DNA of 64,000 nt from Abiotrophia sp. HMSC24B09 (GCF_001815865.1 NZ_KV822214.1:11331-75330), one strand, 5' to 3'. Counted from the first letter of the stretch, positions 44,691 to 55,912 are shown. The notes: generated by a model from the sequence alone, not told the origin. Translations and numbers: made by a program.

Positions 44691-47600
44691 CTAGGCCTTA
44701 GCAGGTGCTTGATTTTCTAATTCAATGTCTTCGTCTTCCGCTTCGACAACAGGTGGTTGAATGTTGGTTTCCAACTTACGGTAACGGGTCATCCCGGTCC
44801 CGGCTGGAATCAACTTACCAATTGTAACGTTCTCCTTAAGACCAAGGAGAGCGTCTTTCTTACCACGGATAGCAGCATCAGTCAAGACACGAGTTGTCTC
44901 TTGGAAGGATGCAGCAGAGATGAAGGACTTAGTTTCCAAGGCAGCCTTGGTAATCCCCATGAGGACTGGGCGAGCTGTCGCTGGCACTTCACCGGCTTGA
45001 ATAGCGTTGGTGTTGGCCTTGGCGAAGTCTGAGATATCCAGTAAGGCACCTGGCAAGATGTCAGTTGAAGCAGGGTCCATAACACGAACCTTACGCAACA
45101 TTTGACGAACCATTACTTCGACGTGTTTGTCGCCGATTTCTACCCCTTGACCACGGTATACTGCTTGAACCTCGCGGAGCAAGTAGTTTTCTACGGTCAA
45201 GACATCGGTTACGCGGAGTAATTCCTTAGGATCGATTGAACCTTCAGTTAAGGCTTGACCACGTTCTACGCTGTCGCCTTCCGCAACCTTGAGACGGGAA
45301 GTGTAAGGCACATTGTAAGTACGGGTATCCGTCACGCCCTTAACTGTGATGTCACGGCTACGGTCGGATTCTTTCTCAACAATTGATTCAATAATCCCGG
45401 CCACTTCAGTAATCGTTGCTTGCCCTTTTGGATGACGAGCTTCGAAGATTTCTTGAATACGTGGCAAACCTTGGGTGATATCGCCACCACCCGCAACCCC
45501 ACCGGTGTGGAAGGTACGCATGGTCAGCTGGGTACCAGGTTCCCCGATGGATTGAGCGGCAATGGTACCCACTGCTTCGCCGACTTCCACTTCAGAACCA
45601 GTCGCTAAGTTGCGACCATAACACTTCTTACATACCCCGTGGTTGGTATCACAGGTGAAGACTGAACGAATGGTTACTTCTTCAATCCCTGCTGCCACGA
45701 TGGCATCTGCCATGTCTTCCGTAATAATGTGGTTAGCTTCTACTAATACTTGGCCTGTTTCTGGGTGACGAACCGTTTTACGTGCGTAACGCCCAATCAA
45801 ACGTTCTTCCAGAGATTCAATGACGGAGTTACCATCCATAATGGCACGAACCGTCATACCACGGTCGGTACCACAGTCGTCTTCACGGATGATGACATCT
45901 TGCGCCACGTCAACCAAACGACGAGTTAAGTAACCAGAGTCGGCGGTCTTCAAGGCCGTATCGGTCATCCCTTTACGCGCCCCGTGGGTCGAGATAAACA
46001 TTTCCAAGACAGACAAACCCTCACGGAAGTTAGAGGTGATAGGCAATTCAATGATTCGACCAGATGGCGCCGCCATGTTCCCCCGCATCCCAGCTAACTG
46101 GGTAAAGTTAGAGATGTTACCACGGGCCCCGGAGTCAGACATCATCGCGATTGGGTTCAAGCGTGGCAAGGACTTACGCAATTCTTCTTGAATTTGATCC
46201 TTAGCTTGTTCCCATGTCCGAATAACGGATTCGTAACGCTCGTCGTCTGTAATCAAACCACGACGGTATTGCTTGGTAATGTTGTCAACACGGCTGTGGG
46301 CTTTCTCTAAGATTTCACCCTTAGATTCCAGACGTAATACGTCGGCCGCCCCTACAGTAATCCCGGCACGAGTTGAGAACTTGTAACCCAAGTTCTTCAT
46401 GCGGTCCAACATAACAGAGGTTTCGGTAATCTTGAAACGTTTGAAGACTTGCGCGATAATGCGCCCTAAGTCTTTCTTCTTAAATGGTGGGACTAAGTCC
46501 ATCGCCGCAATCGCTTCTGGTACATTTACCCCAGCTTCTAAGAAGTACTTATCTGGTGTCTTCTCAGTTAAGTTCTCGTGTGAAGGCTCATTGAGGTAAG
46601 GGAACTCTGGTGGCATGATTTCGTTGAAGAGCAATTTCCCAACGGTCGTTACCATGAGACGTTCCTTTTGCCAATCAGTGAATGGCTTACCAACTAAAGC
46701 TTTAGCAGGAATCGCAATCCGAGTGTGGAGGTGAACGTAACCGTTCTGGTAAGCAATCTCTGCTTCAGAGACATCACTTACAACCAAACCTTCACCAATA
46801 CGCCCTGCCTCTTCCAAGGTCAGGTAGTAGTTCCCCAAGACCATGTCCTGAGATGGGGTAACAACTGGCTTACCATCTTTAGGGTTCAAGATGTTTTGTG
46901 CCGCTAACATGAGCAAGCGCGCTTCAGCTTGAGCTTCTTCAGACAATGGTACGTGAACGGCCATTTGGTCACCGTCAAAGTCGGCGTTGTAGGCTTCACA
47001 GACCAGTGGGTGCAAACGGATTGCCCGACCCTCAACCAAGGTTGGTTCGAAGGCTTGGATCCCCAAACGGTGGAGCGTAGGTGCCCGGTTTAGGAGAACT
47101 GGGTGTTCCTTGATAACTTCTTCAATTACTGGCCAGATGGCTGTATCTTGTGTTTCGATCATGCGTTTAGCATTCTTAATGTTGCCAGCAATACCACGTT
47201 CCACCAATTCTTTCATAACGAAAGGCTTGAAGAGTTCGATGGCCATTTCTTTTGGCAACCCACATTGGTACATCTTGAGGTTTGGCCCCACGACAATTAC
47301 CGAACGACCAGAGTAGTCGACCCGTTTCCCTAAAAGGTTTTGACGGAAACGACCTTGCTTCCCTTTCAACATGTGAGAGAGAGACTTGAGGGCGCGGTTA
47401 CCTGGACCTGTTACGGCACGGCCACGACGACCGTTATCGATTAAGGCATCGACCGCTTCTTGTAACATACGTTTTTCGTTTTGAACGATAATGTTTGGTG
47501 CGCCCAAGTCCAAGAGACGTTTGAGACGGTTGTTACGGTTGATTACTCGACGATAGAGATCGTTCAAGTCACTTGTTGCAAACCGGCCACCTTCTAATTG

Positions 47601-48326
47601 GACCATAGGACGAATATCTGGTGGGATAACAGGCAGTACATCCAAGACCATCCAAGATGGCTTGTTGCCTGATAAACGGAAGGCATCTAAGATGTCCAAG
47701 CGACGAATCGCCCGCATCCGTTTTTGACCTGTAGCGGTCTTGAGCACTTCCTTCAATTCCGCACATTCTGCTTCTAAATCAACAGCATCCAATAATTCCT
47801 TGATGGCTTCTGCCCCCATTTTAGCATAGAAACGGTCACCGTATTCGCGTTTTTTCTCACGGTATTCCATCTCAGTCAAGAGAGACTTGCGTTCTAATGG
47901 GGTGTCACCGCTGTCGATTACAACATATGAAGCGAAGTAGATAACTTCTTCCAAGAGTCGTGGGCTCATGTCCAAGACCAAGCCCATCCGGCTTGGGATT
48001 CCTTTGAAGTACCATACGTGAGTGACAGGCGCTGCCAACTCAATATGCCCCATCCGTTCGCGACGGACTTTGGCACGCGTTACTTCGACGCCACAACGGT
48101 CGCAGACCCGACCCTTATAGCGAATTCGTTTGAGCTTTCCACAGCTACATTCCCAGTCCTTAGTTGGACCAAAGATGCGCTCGCAGAATAAGCCGTCTTT
48201 TTCTGGTTTTAGCGTCCGGTAGTTGATAGTTTCAGGTTTTTTGACCTCACCATAGGACCAACTCCGAATTTTTTCTGGAGACGCTAGGCCAATTTGCATC
48301 GCTTCAAAATTATTTACATCGATCAA
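44691..48326 (-). CDS. rpoC: DNA-directed RNA polymerase subunit beta'
   Basis: 1211 residues. The N-terminal zinc ribbon is CSCGK...CDRCGVE near 60-80. The catalytic magnesium triad sits in [12 protein letters not shown] near 450. Trigger-loop and bridge-helix regions follow ([34 protein letters not shown]). The second zinc site is [13 protein letters not shown] near 890. The start is a TTG at 48326 with GGAGG at normal distance; it gives [20 protein letters not shown], the conserved N-terminus. Follows rpoB by 87 bp. No long insertions or truncations. Confidence 0.98.
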   Translation of the reverse strand: MIDVNNFEAMQIGLASPEKIRSWSYGEVKKPETINYRTLKPEKDGLFCERIFGPTKDWECSCGKLKRIRYKGRVCDRCGVEVTRAKVRRERMGHIELAAPVTHVWYFKGIPSRMGLVLDMSPRLLEEVIYFASYVVIDSGDTPLERKSLLTEMEYREKKREYGDRFYAKMGAEAIKELLDAVDLEAECAELKEVLKTATGQKRMRAIRRLDILDAFRLSGNKPSWMVLDVLPVIPPDIRPMVQLEGGRFATSDLNDLYRRVINRNNRLKRLLDLGAPNIIVQNEKRMLQEAVDALIDNGRRGRAVTGPGNRALKSLSHMLKGKQGRFRQNLLGKRVDYSGRSVIVVGPNLKMYQCGLPKEMAIELFKPFVMKELVERGIAGNIKNAKRMIETQDTAIWPVIEEVIKEHPVLLNRAPTLHRLGIQAFEPTLVEGRAIRLHPLVCEAYNADFDGDQMAVHVPLSEEAQAEARLLMLAAQNILNPKDGKPVVTPSQDMVLGNYYLTLEEAGRIGEGLVVSDVSEAEIAYQNGYVHLHTRIAIPAKALVGKPFTDWQKERLMVTTVGKLLFNEIMPPEFPYLNEPSHENLTEKTPDKYFLEAGVNVPEAIAAMDLVPPFKKKDLGRIIAQVFKRFKITETSVMLDRMKNLGYKFSTRAGITVGAADVLRLESKGEILEKAHSRVDNITKQYRRGLITDDERYESVIRTWEQAKDQIQEELRKSLPRLNPIAMMSDSGARGNISNFTQLAGMRGNMAAPSGRIIELPITSNFREGLSVLEMFISTHGARKGMTDTALKTADSGYLTRRLVDVAQDVIIREDDCGTDRGMTVRAIMDGNSVIESLEERLIGRYARKTVRHPETGQVLVEANHIITEDMADAIVAAGIEEVTIRSVFTCDTNHGVCKKCYGRNLATGSEVEVGEAVGTIAAQSIGEPGTQLTMRTFHTGGVAGGGDITQGLPRIQEIFEARHPKGQATITEVAGIIESIVEKESDRSRDITVKGVTDTRTYNVPYTSRLKVAEGDSVERGQALTEGSIDPKELLRVTDVLTVENYLLREVQAVYRGQGVEIGDKHVEVMVRQMLRKVRVMDPASTDILPGALLDISDFAKANTNAIQAGEVPATARPVLMGITKAALETKSFISAASFQETTRVLTDAAIRGKKDALLGLKENVTIGKLIPAGTGMTRYRKLETNIQPPVVEAEDEDIELENQAPAKA

Positions 48327-48413
48327 AGGGCTGACCTCCTCTTTCTTTTGTATTGTTCTGTTAGGATTGCCTGCCTAGCCTACCTAAAGAGCTAGGCTAG
48401 GGGCTCCTAAAAC

Positions 48414-51400
48414 TTAGTCTAATGAATCGAGTTCGTCTTCAACCGCTGAATCGATCAAGTCTTCTGCGATTGCCTGTTCGTCAAGGTTGATCTCAGCCTT
48501 TGGTTCTTCACCTTCATCTTCGGCTTCTGCTGCATGATGGTGAGCCATTTGATCAGCCTTATAGCGGTCGAGGGCATTGAAGTTGATTACTTCATCCTCA
48601 TCGTCGTCATCGCGTAATTCGATTTCTTGATCATGTTCATCCAAGACCTTGAGATCCAAGCCTAGGGCTTGCAATTCCTTAACAAGGACGCGGAAGGATT
48701 CCGGTACACCAGGACGTGGAATTGGTTGACCTTTGACGATAGCTTCGTAGGTTTTCACCCGGCCGACTACGTCGTCAGACTTGTAGGTTAAGATTTCTTG
48801 CAGGGTATAAGCGGCACCATAAGCTTCCAAGGCCCAAACTTCCATCTCCCCGAAACGTTGCCCACCAAATTGAGCTTTACCACCCAATGGTTGTTGGGTA
48901 ACCAGAGAGTATGGACCTGTTGAACGAGCGTGCAACTTGTCGTCGACCATGTGGGCCAACTTAATCATGTACATAACCCCAACAGAGACTTTACGGTCAA
49001 ATGGTTCACCGGTTCGACCATCATATAAGATAGTCTTAGCGTCAGCTTCTAAGCCAGCTTCCTTAACTGTTGCCCAGACATCTTCTTCACTAGCACCGTC
49101 AAAGACAGGTGTTGCAATCTTGATGCCCATTTCGCGAGCAGCCATCCCCAAGTGTAACTCTAGGACTTGCCCGATGTTCATACGGGATGGAACCCCTAAC
49201 GGGTTCAACATGATATCAACTGGGGTACCATCTGGTAAGAATGGCATATCTTCTTCCGGCATGATAAGGGAGACAACCCCTTTGTTACCGTGACGACCGG
49301 CCATCTTATCCCCTTCGTTAATTTTACGTTTTTGTACGATGTAAACGCGGACCAGCTTGTTGACACCTGGTGCCAATTCGTCGCCAGCTTCGCGGGTGAA
49401 GATTTTAACGTCGTGGACAATCCCGCCCCCGCCGTGTGGCACACGCAAGGAAGTATCACGTACTTCACGCGCCTTCTCACCGAAGATAGCGTGGAGCAAG
49501 CGCTCTTCTGCAGACAACTCGGTCACACCTTTTGGTGTTACCTTACCAACTAAGATATCGCCGTCTTTTACTTCCGCACCGATACAGATAATCCCGTCTT
49601 TGTCCAAGTACTTGAGGGCATCTTCGGACACGTTTGGAATTTCGCGTGTAATTTCTTCAGGCCCTAACTTGGTGTCACGGGACTCTGATTCATATTCTTC
49701 AATGTGGATAGAGGTATATACATCATCTTTGACTAGACGCTCAGACATGATAACCGCGTCCTCATAGTTATACCCTTCCCAAGTCATGAAGGCTACCAAT
49801 GGGTTCTGACCGAGGGCCATTTCCCCATTTTGCATAGATGGACCATCTGCTAAGATTTCTAAAGCATCAACTTGGTCGCCTAATTCTACGATTGGACGTT
49901 GGTTGTAGCAGGTCCCTGCGTTAGAACGCGCAAACTTAGTTAGACGGTATTCGTCAACTTCACCTTCTGGTGTACGTACGCGAACCTTGTTAGCATCGAC
50001 ATAAACCACTTCACCGGCGCGTTTACATAAGAGCGCAGCCCCTGAGTCGTGCGCTGCCTTATATTCCATCCCAGTCCCAATCAGTGGGGATTGCGGATTA
50101 ATAAGTGGCACAGCTTGACGTTGCATGTTGGCACCCATCAAGGCCCGGTTGGAGTCGTCGTTTTCCAAGAACGGAATGCTAGCAGTCGCGACAGCGACAA
50201 CTTGTTTTGGTGACACGTCCATGTAGTCTACTTGGTCAACGTTAACCTCAATGTTTTGTGAACGGAAACGCGCCATAACTAGGTCTTTCGCGAAGGTTCC
50301 GTCCTCATTGAGTTTAGAGTTGGCTTGGGCTACTACATACAAGTCTTCCTCGTCCGCTGCTAGGTAGTCAATTTCGGTCGTGACACGGTGTGGCGTAACC
50401 GATTTGTCCACTTTACGGTAAGGCGTCTCAATAAAACCATACTTGTTAATCTTCGCATAAGAAGACAAGCTGTTAATCAACCCGATGTTAGGACCTTCTG
50501 GCGTCTCGATTGGACACATACGACCGTAGTGAGAGTAGTGAACGTCCCGCACTTCATAGCCGGCACGGTCCCGCGTCAAACCACCAGGCCCTAAGGCTGA
50601 TAGACGACGTTTGTGGGTCAATTCCCCGAGTGGGTTAACTTGGTCCATGAATTGTGACAACTGGGAGGAACCGAAGAATTCCTTAATAGCCGCTACCACT
50701 GGACGAATGTTAATTAATTGTTGTGGCGTGATGGTCGCAACGTCTTGGAGAGACATACGCTCACGCACTACCCGTTCCATCCGGGATAGCCCGATACGGA
50801 ATTGATTTTGCAATAATTCACCGACTGAACGGATACGACGGTTAGCCAAGTGGTCGATATCGTCTGTAACACCAATTCCTTGGTCTAAGTAGAGATAGTA
50901 GTTCATTGACGCAATAATGTCAGCTGGCGTCAAGCACTTAATCTTCTCAATATTCCCGTTGCCGATTAAGTTAATCACTTGCTCTGGGTTCTTAGGTGAA
51001 TAAACTTTGATGATTTGTAAATCGATTGGTTGAGCTACCACACTATCTTCAGAAGGATAGAGGGTCACCTTATTCAAGCCAGACTCTAAATGAGGGATCA
51101 AAGCTTGAACGCGTTCTTGATCCAAGACCGTTCCTTCTTCAAAGAGCACTTCGCCTGTTTCTGGGTTAACCAAGGTTTCTGCCAAGGTCAAGCCAATCAA
51201 ACGGTTCTTGAGGTGGAGTTTTTTATTGATCTTGTAACGACCTACAGGTGCTAGATCATAGCGACGTGGGTCGAAGAAGCGCGCAACCAAGAGGTTACGT
51301 GAGCTTTCTGCGGTCTTAGGTTCACCTGGACGAAGACGCTCGTAAATGTCCTTCAAGGCTTCTTCCGTACGAGAATCTTGAATATTTTTGTGAACATCCT

Positions 51401-52064
51401 TCTCGATAGTTAAGTCTAAGAGCTCAGATTGGCCGAAGATATCATAAATCTCGTCATCTGAACCAAAACCTAAGGCACGCATCAAGACAGTCAATGGAAT
51501 CTTCCGGGTCCGGTCGATACGGACATAGGCAATCCCCTTAGCATCTGATTCAAATTCCAACCAAGCCCCACGGTTAGGAATAACCGTAGAAGTATAGCTG
51601 TGGCGGCCTTTCTTGTCCATACGGTCGTGGAAATAGACACCAGGAGAACGCACCAACTGGGAAACGATAACCCGTTCCGCCCCGTTGATAATGAAGGTCC
51701 CCATTTCGGTCATGATTGGGAAGTCCCCGAAGAAGACTTCTTGTTCTTTGACTTCACCTGTCTCTTTGTTGAACAGGCGCAAGGTTACATAGATTGGTTT
51801 TGAGTAGTTAGCGTCATGGCTACGAGCTTCTTCTAAGCTATACTTAGCTTCCTTGAACTCATAGTCTACAAAATGAAGTTCCAAGTTCTCCGAATGATCG
51901 ACAATCGGCGAAATGTCCTCGAACATCACTTTTAGCCCTTCATCCAAGAACCATTTGTAGGAATCCGTTTGGATTTCAATCAAGTTCGGCAACTCTAAGA
52001 CTTCGTCGATACGCGCATAGCTTCGACGCTCAGCTTTTTTACCGTATTTCACGATATGACTCAA
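48414..52064 (-). CDS. rpoB: DNA-directed RNA polymerase subunit beta
   Basis: 1216 residues from a TTG at 52064, chosen because GGGGTG lies upstream and the protein then starts [19 protein letters not shown], in line with other Firmicutes RpoB. The rifampicin region [20 protein letters not shown] near 480 is of the sensitive type. Conserved RHGNKGVVS and [18 protein letters not shown] are present near 985 and 1085. The acidic C-terminal tail ([15 protein letters not shown]) is typical of Lactobacillales. It is the first gene of the rpoBC operon, driven by a consensus promoter 225 bp upstream. rplJL, usually upstream, is missing here. Confidence 0.97.
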   Translation of the reverse strand: MSHIVKYGKKAERRSYARIDEVLELPNLIEIQTDSYKWFLDEGLKVMFEDISPIVDHSENLELHFVDYEFKEAKYSLEEARSHDANYSKPIYVTLRLFNKETGEVKEQEVFFGDFPIMTEMGTFIINGAERVIVSQLVRSPGVYFHDRMDKKGRHSYTSTVIPNRGAWLEFESDAKGIAYVRIDRTRKIPLTVLMRALGFGSDDEIYDIFGQSELLDLTIEKDVHKNIQDSRTEEALKDIYERLRPGEPKTAESSRNLLVARFFDPRRYDLAPVGRYKINKKLHLKNRLIGLTLAETLVNPETGEVLFEEGTVLDQERVQALIPHLESGLNKVTLYPSEDSVVAQPIDLQIIKVYSPKNPEQVINLIGNGNIEKIKCLTPADIIASMNYYLYLDQGIGVTDDIDHLANRRIRSVGELLQNQFRIGLSRMERVVRERMSLQDVATITPQQLINIRPVVAAIKEFFGSSQLSQFMDQVNPLGELTHKRRLSALGPGGLTRDRAGYEVRDVHYSHYGRMCPIETPEGPNIGLINSLSSYAKINKYGFIETPYRKVDKSVTPHRVTTEIDYLAADEEDLYVVAQANSKLNEDGTFAKDLVMARFRSQNIEVNVDQVDYMDVSPKQVVAVATASIPFLENDDSNRALMGANMQRQAVPLINPQSPLIGTGMEYKAAHDSGAALLCKRAGEVVYVDANKVRVRTPEGEVDEYRLTKFARSNAGTCYNQRPIVELGDQVDALEILADGPSMQNGEMALGQNPLVAFMTWEGYNYEDAVIMSERLVKDDVYTSIHIEEYESESRDTKLGPEEITREIPNVSEDALKYLDKDGIICIGAEVKDGDILVGKVTPKGVTELSAEERLLHAIFGEKAREVRDTSLRVPHGGGGIVHDVKIFTREAGDELAPGVNKLVRVYIVQKRKINEGDKMAGRHGNKGVVSLIMPEEDMPFLPDGTPVDIMLNPLGVPSRMNIGQVLELHLGMAAREMGIKIATPVFDGASEEDVWATVKEAGLEADAKTILYDGRTGEPFDRKVSVGVMYMIKLAHMVDDKLHARSTGPYSLVTQQPLGGKAQFGGQRFGEMEVWALEAYGAAYTLQEILTYKSDDVVGRVKTYEAIVKGQPIPRPGVPESFRVLVKELQALGLDLKVLDEHDQEIELRDDDDEDEVINFNALDRYKADQMAHHHAAEAEDEGEEPKAEINLDEQAIAEDLIDSAVEDELDSLD

Positions 52065-52114
52065 GCGATTCACCCCTATAATATAATCTAAGAACACCAC
52101 TTTACATTAAGGTT

Positions 52115-52132
52115 ACAATTATTAATAATTGT
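52115..52132. repeat. Perfect 18-bp palindrome in the rpoB leader
   Basis: ACAATTATTAATAATTGT reads the same on both strands. It lies about 51 bases before the rpoB start and downstream of the attenuator-like hairpin. It may be a DNA operator or a weak AU hairpin. Confidence 0.55.
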
Positions 52133-52164
52133 TAACAAATGACATTTTTCGGTCTTTGAAGCGC

Positions 52165-52212
52165 AAAAAAAAGACAACAGAACCAACTCATCGGAGTGAC
52201 GTTACATGTTGT
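52165..52212 (-). promoter_or_regulatory. Terminator-like attenuator hairpin in the rpoB leader
   Basis: On the minus strand ACAACA (52207-52212) pairs with TGTTGT (52074-type partner at 52174-52179), with inner pairs AAC/GTT and ACTC/GAGT around loop CGAT. A single C then T8 follows. It stands about 70-118 bases into the transcript and about 100 bases before rpoB, so it would terminate or attenuate rpoBC transcription. Confidence 0.6.
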
Positions 52213-52227
52213 TTAGGCCTCAAACAC

Positions 52228-52251
52228 CGGCTTGGACAAGATTTCAAGCCG
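52228..52251 (-). other. Second stem-loop in the rpoB leader
   Basis: CGGCTTG and CAAGCCG form a perfect 7-bp stem with a 10-base loop, upstream of the attenuator-like hairpin. It may take part in switching between alternative leader structures. Confidence 0.5.
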
Positions 52252-52288
52252 CATTTACTTTCTAAAGTGCATACTCTTGCATCTGAAT

Positions 52289-52317
52289 ATTATACGGATT
52301 TCAAGTCCTTTTGTCAA
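52289..52317 (-). promoter_or_regulatory. rpoBC promoter, perfect consensus
   Basis: Minus-strand TTGACA (52312-52317), 17-bp spacer, TATAAT (52289-52294). The sequence CCCCCTTGAC-N-AAAGG around the -35 also occurs at the str promoter. Confidence 0.85.
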
Positions 52318-52345
52318 GGGGGACTAGCCTCTTAAACCCAAGCAT

Positions 52346-52372
52346 CGAGCCCTCTGCAGAGCAAAGGGCTCG
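52346..52372 (-). terminator. Hairpin after pyrD
   Basis: CGAGCCCT (52346-52353) and AGGGCTCG (52365-52372), perfect 8-bp stem. The minus-strand tail lacks a proper T-run, so termination efficiency is uncertain. Confidence 0.5.
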
Positions 52373-52393
52373 GTGATTGTTTATCTACTAAAC

Positions 52394-53326
52394 TTAGTCA
52401 ATCTCACGTAATTTACCCCTGAAATCATCTAAGCTCTTATAGCCCTTTGCTTCCATAATAGCCTCCAGCTCAGCGACCAGACGCTCAAAGATGCCTACGC
52501 CTTCTTGGTGAAGGGCCGTCCCTACCTGAACTAAACTAGCCCCACAAAGAATATGTTCAAAAACATCCTGACCGGTTCTGACACCCCCGGTGCCAATAAT
52601 CTTAATAGATGGATTGAGTCGTTGATGGAAGGCCCGCACGTTAGCCAAGGCTGTTGGCTTAATGTAGTCTCCACCTAGACCCCCGAAACCTCCCTTGGGT
52701 TTTATCACCACTTGCTCCTTATCTACATCAATATAGAGACCATTGCCAATGGAGTTGACGCAGTTAACATAGGTCAGCGGAAAACGATTAAGGATAGCTG
52801 CCATCTGGTCAAAATGAGCAATGTCGAAGTAAGGCGGCAACTTAAGCCCTAGCGGTTTAGCGAAGAAAGAAAAGACTTCTGTTAAGAGTCGCTCTGTCAA
52901 TTCAAAGTCATAGGCGATTTGAGGCTTGCCCGGAACATTAGGACAAGACAAGTTGAATTCTGTCACGCCTTGATAGGCGCTAGCCTCTATAGTACGCAGG
53001 TTCTCAACAATCTCATCGTAGCTTAGACCTACTACCGACAAGAATTGTAGGGGTTGTTGATCCTGGCGCGCTAAGCAATAGTCTAGGTAATAAGCTAATC
53101 CTTCATTGGGTAAGCCCATGGAGTTAATGCTGCCCAGAGGCACATCCACATAACGCGGTTGGGGATTGCCTGCTCGATAGTCCCGCGTTGCCGTCTTGGT
53201 TACGAAGGCTCCAGCCGCACTTTGTGCTAACTCATCCATCTCGGCCACCGTCATACAGTGGACCCCTGATGCATTCATGAGGGGATTGGCTAAGGGTTTC
53301 CCTAAGAAGCTTGTCTTGACAGTCAT
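52394..53326 (-). CDS. pyrD: Dihydroorotate dehydrogenase, class 1A
   Basis: Oxidises dihydroorotate to orotate in pyrimidine synthesis, using fumarate as acceptor in class 1A enzymes. 310 residues, almost exactly the size of lactococcal PyrDA. The catalytic Cys is in [13 protein letters not shown] near residue 130. FMN contacts are in LMNASGVH near 20, and [17 protein letters not shown] near 255. Start ATG at 53326 with GATGGTGA upstream. It stands alone, not in a pyr operon. A minus-strand extended -10 TGCTATAAT (53358-53363) precedes it. Confidence 0.93.
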   Translation of the reverse strand: MTVKTSFLGKPLANPLMNASGVHCMTVAEMDELAQSAAGAFVTKTATRDYRAGNPQPRYVDVPLGSINSMGLPNEGLAYYLDYCLARQDQQPLQFLSVVGLSYDEIVENLRTIEASAYQGVTEFNLSCPNVPGKPQIAYDFELTERLLTEVFSFFAKPLGLKLPPYFDIAHFDQMAAILNRFPLTYVNCVNSIGNGLYIDVDKEQVVIKPKGGFGGLGGDYIKPTALANVRAFHQRLNPSIKIIGTGGVRTGQDVFEHILCGASLVQVGTALHQEGVGIFERLVAELEAIMEAKGYKSLDDFRGKLREID

Positions 53327-53357
53327 TTGTTCACCATCTCTTTCTAAAATTTTACCC

Positions 53358-53363
53358 ATTATA
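53358..53363 (-). promoter_or_regulatory. -10 box of pyrD
   Basis: Extended -10 TGCTATAAT on the minus strand, 32 bp before the start codon. No clear -35. Confidence 0.5.
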
Positions 53364-53446
53364 GCATAAGTCCAAGACTAACAGAATGCCTAAGGCGAAA
53401 ATCGTTAACTTTTCTCAATAGAACGTTCGCATCTCTGGTTGCAACG

Positions 53447-53473
53447 AAAAAACAGGCAGCCAAAGCCGCCTGT
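53447..53473 (-). terminator. Terminator of the metal-efflux operon
   Basis: ACAGGC(g)GC-tttgg-C(t)GCCTGT followed by T6 on the minus strand, just after the ArsR stop. Confidence 0.85.
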
Positions 53474-53476
53474 CCG

Positions 53477-53773
53477 CTATTCAGAACGATCCTCAGACAA
53501 ATGCGTCAGAGAGTCTGTGATAATGTGTTTAACGTGGTCGTCGTCCAAACTATAATAGACATACTTACCTTGTTTACTAGCCTTAACCAACTTCATTAAC
53601 TTCAAAAGTTTAAGTTGGTGGGAGACCCCCGAAAGAGTTAAGCCAGTCGCCTCAGCTAATTCATTCACATTGGCTTCTTGCTTCATTAAATGTAGCAAAA
53701 GCTTGAGCCTGGAAACATCTGCTACCGCCTTAAAAAATTGTGCTAGCTCTTCAATTACTTGTTCGTCATACAT
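53477..53773 (-). CDS. ArsR/SmtB-family metal sensor
   Basis: 98-residue winged-helix repressor. DNA-recognition helix region ELAEATGLTLSGVSHQLKLLK near residues 38-58. No CxC in the alpha-3 helix, so it is not CadC/ArsR-like. The C-terminal alpha-5 metal site fits D-x-H-x10-H-x2-E (DDH, then HLSE near 78-95), as in the zinc sensor SmtB. The start overlaps the stop of the P-type ATPase (TAATG). It is predicted to dissociate from the operator before the ATPase gene when zinc, or another divalent metal, is in excess. Confidence 0.9.
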   Translation of the reverse strand: MYDEQVIEELAQFFKAVADVSRLKLLLHLMKQEANVNELAEATGLTLSGVSHQLKLLKLMKLVKASKQGKYVYYSLDDDHVKHIITDSLTHLSEDRSE

Positions 53774-55716
53774 TATGATTCACTTCGTGATGATAAGGGG
53801 ACTAGAAGTCGTAACCCGTTTAATATCACTAGAAGGGTTGATCCTTCGTGCCCCACTACACTTAGGGCAATATTGGAAACTTGGCCGACATTCATTATAA
53901 CTAAGGCTAACACAACTAGCATGGAAAAGCCAATATTCTGCCAGATAATCCGGTCATGCTTCTTGGCAAGGCGATGCAGATAAGACAGAGACTGAAGTTG
54001 ATCTCGAACGAGAATCACATCCGCCGTTTCCATGGCTACATCCGTCCCTTGCCCCATCGCAATCCCCAGACTAGCACTAGCTAAGGCAGGCGCATCATTG
54101 ACGCCATCTCCCACCATAGCTACCATCTCGTGTTTGTCCATTAACTTACGGATTTCTTCTGCCTTCTGGTCAGGCATAACTTGGGCTTGAACAGATTGGA
54201 TTCCTAGTTGCTGGCCAATAGCCTGCCCCGTTAACTCGGAATCCCCTGTTAACATGACGGTTTTAACACCGACTTGCTTAAAGTAGTCCAAGGTTTGGCG
54301 GGCGTCATCTTTGGCAATATCCATTAGGGCCATCGCCCCTATGACTTCTTGGTTTTGAGCCAAATAGACCACCGTCTTGCCCTGTCCTTCCCATTCTCGA
54401 CATTGCCGATCGTAGTCTGGCTCCACCGCTTCAAAGGCAGTCGGCTTAGCCACCTGATAGCTGTGACCTTGATAATCAGCATAGAGACCCTGCCCCATTT
54501 TATTGCTTACCTCTATATCTAGAACAGGCAAACTAGCATAATGAGACACAATGGCCTGCGCTAGAGGATGATTAGCTTGACGCTCCATGGACACCCAGAC
54601 AGCCAATAGTTTCTCAGCTTCAGCCGATAAGATGGCGTCCGTCACCTGAGGTCTACCCTGGGTTAGGGTCCCCGTCTTGTCAAAAGCGATGGCTCCAAGT
54701 CCCGAGACTTGATGGAGGTGGCTTCCACCCTTGACCAGCACCCCTTGCTTAGCCAGATTCGATAAAGCTGATAAGGTAGCCGGAATGGCACTGGCTGCTA
54801 AAGCACAAGGCGAAAGGGCAATGAGCATAATCAGTGTTCGATAGGCTACTTCATGTAATGAAAGCGAAGTCCCTAACGCCATCAAAAGCGCATATAAAGC
54901 CGTGAAGAGGAGTGCCCCCTTAACATAGAGCGGCTCCAAACGCTGAATTCGGGTCGCAACCGGACTTTGCTTTGCCTGCGCCTCCCTGACTAAACCAAGG
55001 ATTTTGGCAAAAGTAGTTTGATCTGCCAACCTTGTTACTTGCATGACAAAGCTGCTATTACCATTGAGGGTAGCGGCATAGACTGAATCCCCTACGCTTT
55101 TTTCTTGCGGCATACTCTCACCATTAATCATGGCTTCATTAACGACCGCCTGACCACTCACAATTTTGCCATCAATGGGGATTTGGTCGCCATTCAATAC
55201 TTGCACTCGATTACCAACCATTAAGTCTTGCACTGCCACAATCGTCACGCTTCCATCTTCCGCCAAAAGGCGCGCTTCTTGCGGCTGCATAGCCAAGAGA
55301 CTGGTCATTTCCTTCTTAGATTTAGCTTCTGCATAGTCCTCCAGAAAATGAGCACCAGCAAATATCAAAATTAGCAAGGCTGCTTCTTGGAATTGCCCAA
55401 TAAGCATAGCACCCATAGCCGCCAGCCCCATTAGCAAGTGAGTATTCGGACAAAAACGGCGCGCTTTGTAGCTAGCCTGCCAAGTCTCTAACAAACCTTC
55501 ACTTAGGACATGATAGCCAGACAGGATTACCGTCAAGCTATAGAGCACATTAGCCAGTAGGGAACCTTGCCCTAGAAGAAGCCCTGTAATGAAAGCAAGG
55601 AGACCAAGCATATAGGCAAAAACTGCCCAACTAAATGCATGAACGCGGTCATGAGCATGGTCATGGTGCTGATGCTGATGCGAATGTGCATGAGAATTGT
55701 GATGATGAGAGCACAT
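53773..55716 (-). CDS. P1B-4-type metal-exporting ATPase
   Basis: 647-residue membrane pump. The ATG at 55716 (AGAGGGG upstream) gives an N-terminus very rich in His (CSHHHNSHAHSHQHQHHDHAH) and no CxxC metal-binding domain. Features in order: about six to eight membrane helices, actuator, membrane motif SPCALA (not CPC), phosphorylation site DKTGTLTQG, hinge GDGVNDAPALAS and C-terminal HEGST. SPC plus HEGxT marks group P1B-4, whose members export iron, cobalt or zinc (PfeT, CoaT). Co-transcribed with the overlapping SmtB-like sensor, so metal-induced efflux is the inferred role. Confidence 0.92.
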   Translation of the reverse strand: MCSHHHNSHAHSHQHQHHDHAHDRVHAFSWAVFAYMLGLLAFITGLLLGQGSLLANVLYSLTVILSGYHVLSEGLLETWQASYKARRFCPNTHLLMGLAAMGAMLIGQFQEAALLILIFAGAHFLEDYAEAKSKKEMTSLLAMQPQEARLLAEDGSVTIVAVQDLMVGNRVQVLNGDQIPIDGKIVSGQAVVNEAMINGESMPQEKSVGDSVYAATLNGNSSFVMQVTRLADQTTFAKILGLVREAQAKQSPVATRIQRLEPLYVKGALLFTALYALLMALGTSLSLHEVAYRTLIMLIALSPCALAASAIPATLSALSNLAKQGVLVKGGSHLHQVSGLGAIAFDKTGTLTQGRPQVTDAILSAEAEKLLAVWVSMERQANHPLAQAIVSHYASLPVLDIEVSNKMGQGLYADYQGHSYQVAKPTAFEAVEPDYDRQCREWEGQGKTVVYLAQNQEVIGAMALMDIAKDDARQTLDYFKQVGVKTVMLTGDSELTGQAIGQQLGIQSVQAQVMPDQKAEEIRKLMDKHEMVAMVGDGVNDAPALASASLGIAMGQGTDVAMETADVILVRDQLQSLSYLHRLAKKHDRIIWQNIGFSMLVVLALVIMNVGQVSNIALSVVGHEGSTLLVILNGLRLLVPLSSRSES

Positions 55717-55739
55717 CTTAACCCCTCTTCCATATCGTT

Positions 55740-55753
55740 TGAACAATCATTCA
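55740..55753 (-). promoter_or_regulatory. ArsR/SmtB-type operator
   Basis: TGAA-N6-TTCA (minus-strand TGAATGATTGTTCA) matches the core of CzrA/SmtB operators. It lies between the -10 box and the ATPase start. Confidence 0.65.
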
Positions 55754-55768
55754 ACTGTTTGTGATTTT

Positions 55769-55796
55769 ATTATACGATATCTAGTAGAAAAGTCAA
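55769..55796 (-). promoter_or_regulatory. Promoter of the metal-efflux operon
   Basis: Minus-strand TTGACT (55791-55796), 16-bp spacer, TATAAT (55769-55774). Confidence 0.75.
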
Positions 55797-55871
55797 GACC
55801 TTCTAGTTATCTATCGACCAATCAACATAAAATCATGCCCAGCATCACTCTATTCCCACTAACATCATATA

Positions 55872-55899
55872 CAAAAAGCCGGGACTAGATGTCCCGGCT
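55872..55899 (-). terminator. psuKG terminator
   Basis: AGCCGGGAC / GTCCCGGCT perfect 9-bp stem with T5 on the minus strand, 14 bases after the psuG stop. Confidence 0.85.
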
Positions 55900-55912
55900 G
55901 CCATAAATAAGC

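Noticed and set aside
52165..52212. Remnant terminator of a lost rplL gene upstream of rpoB
   Set aside because: The perfect promoter lies upstream of this hairpin and no rplL coding sequence remains, so a functional leader attenuator is simpler.
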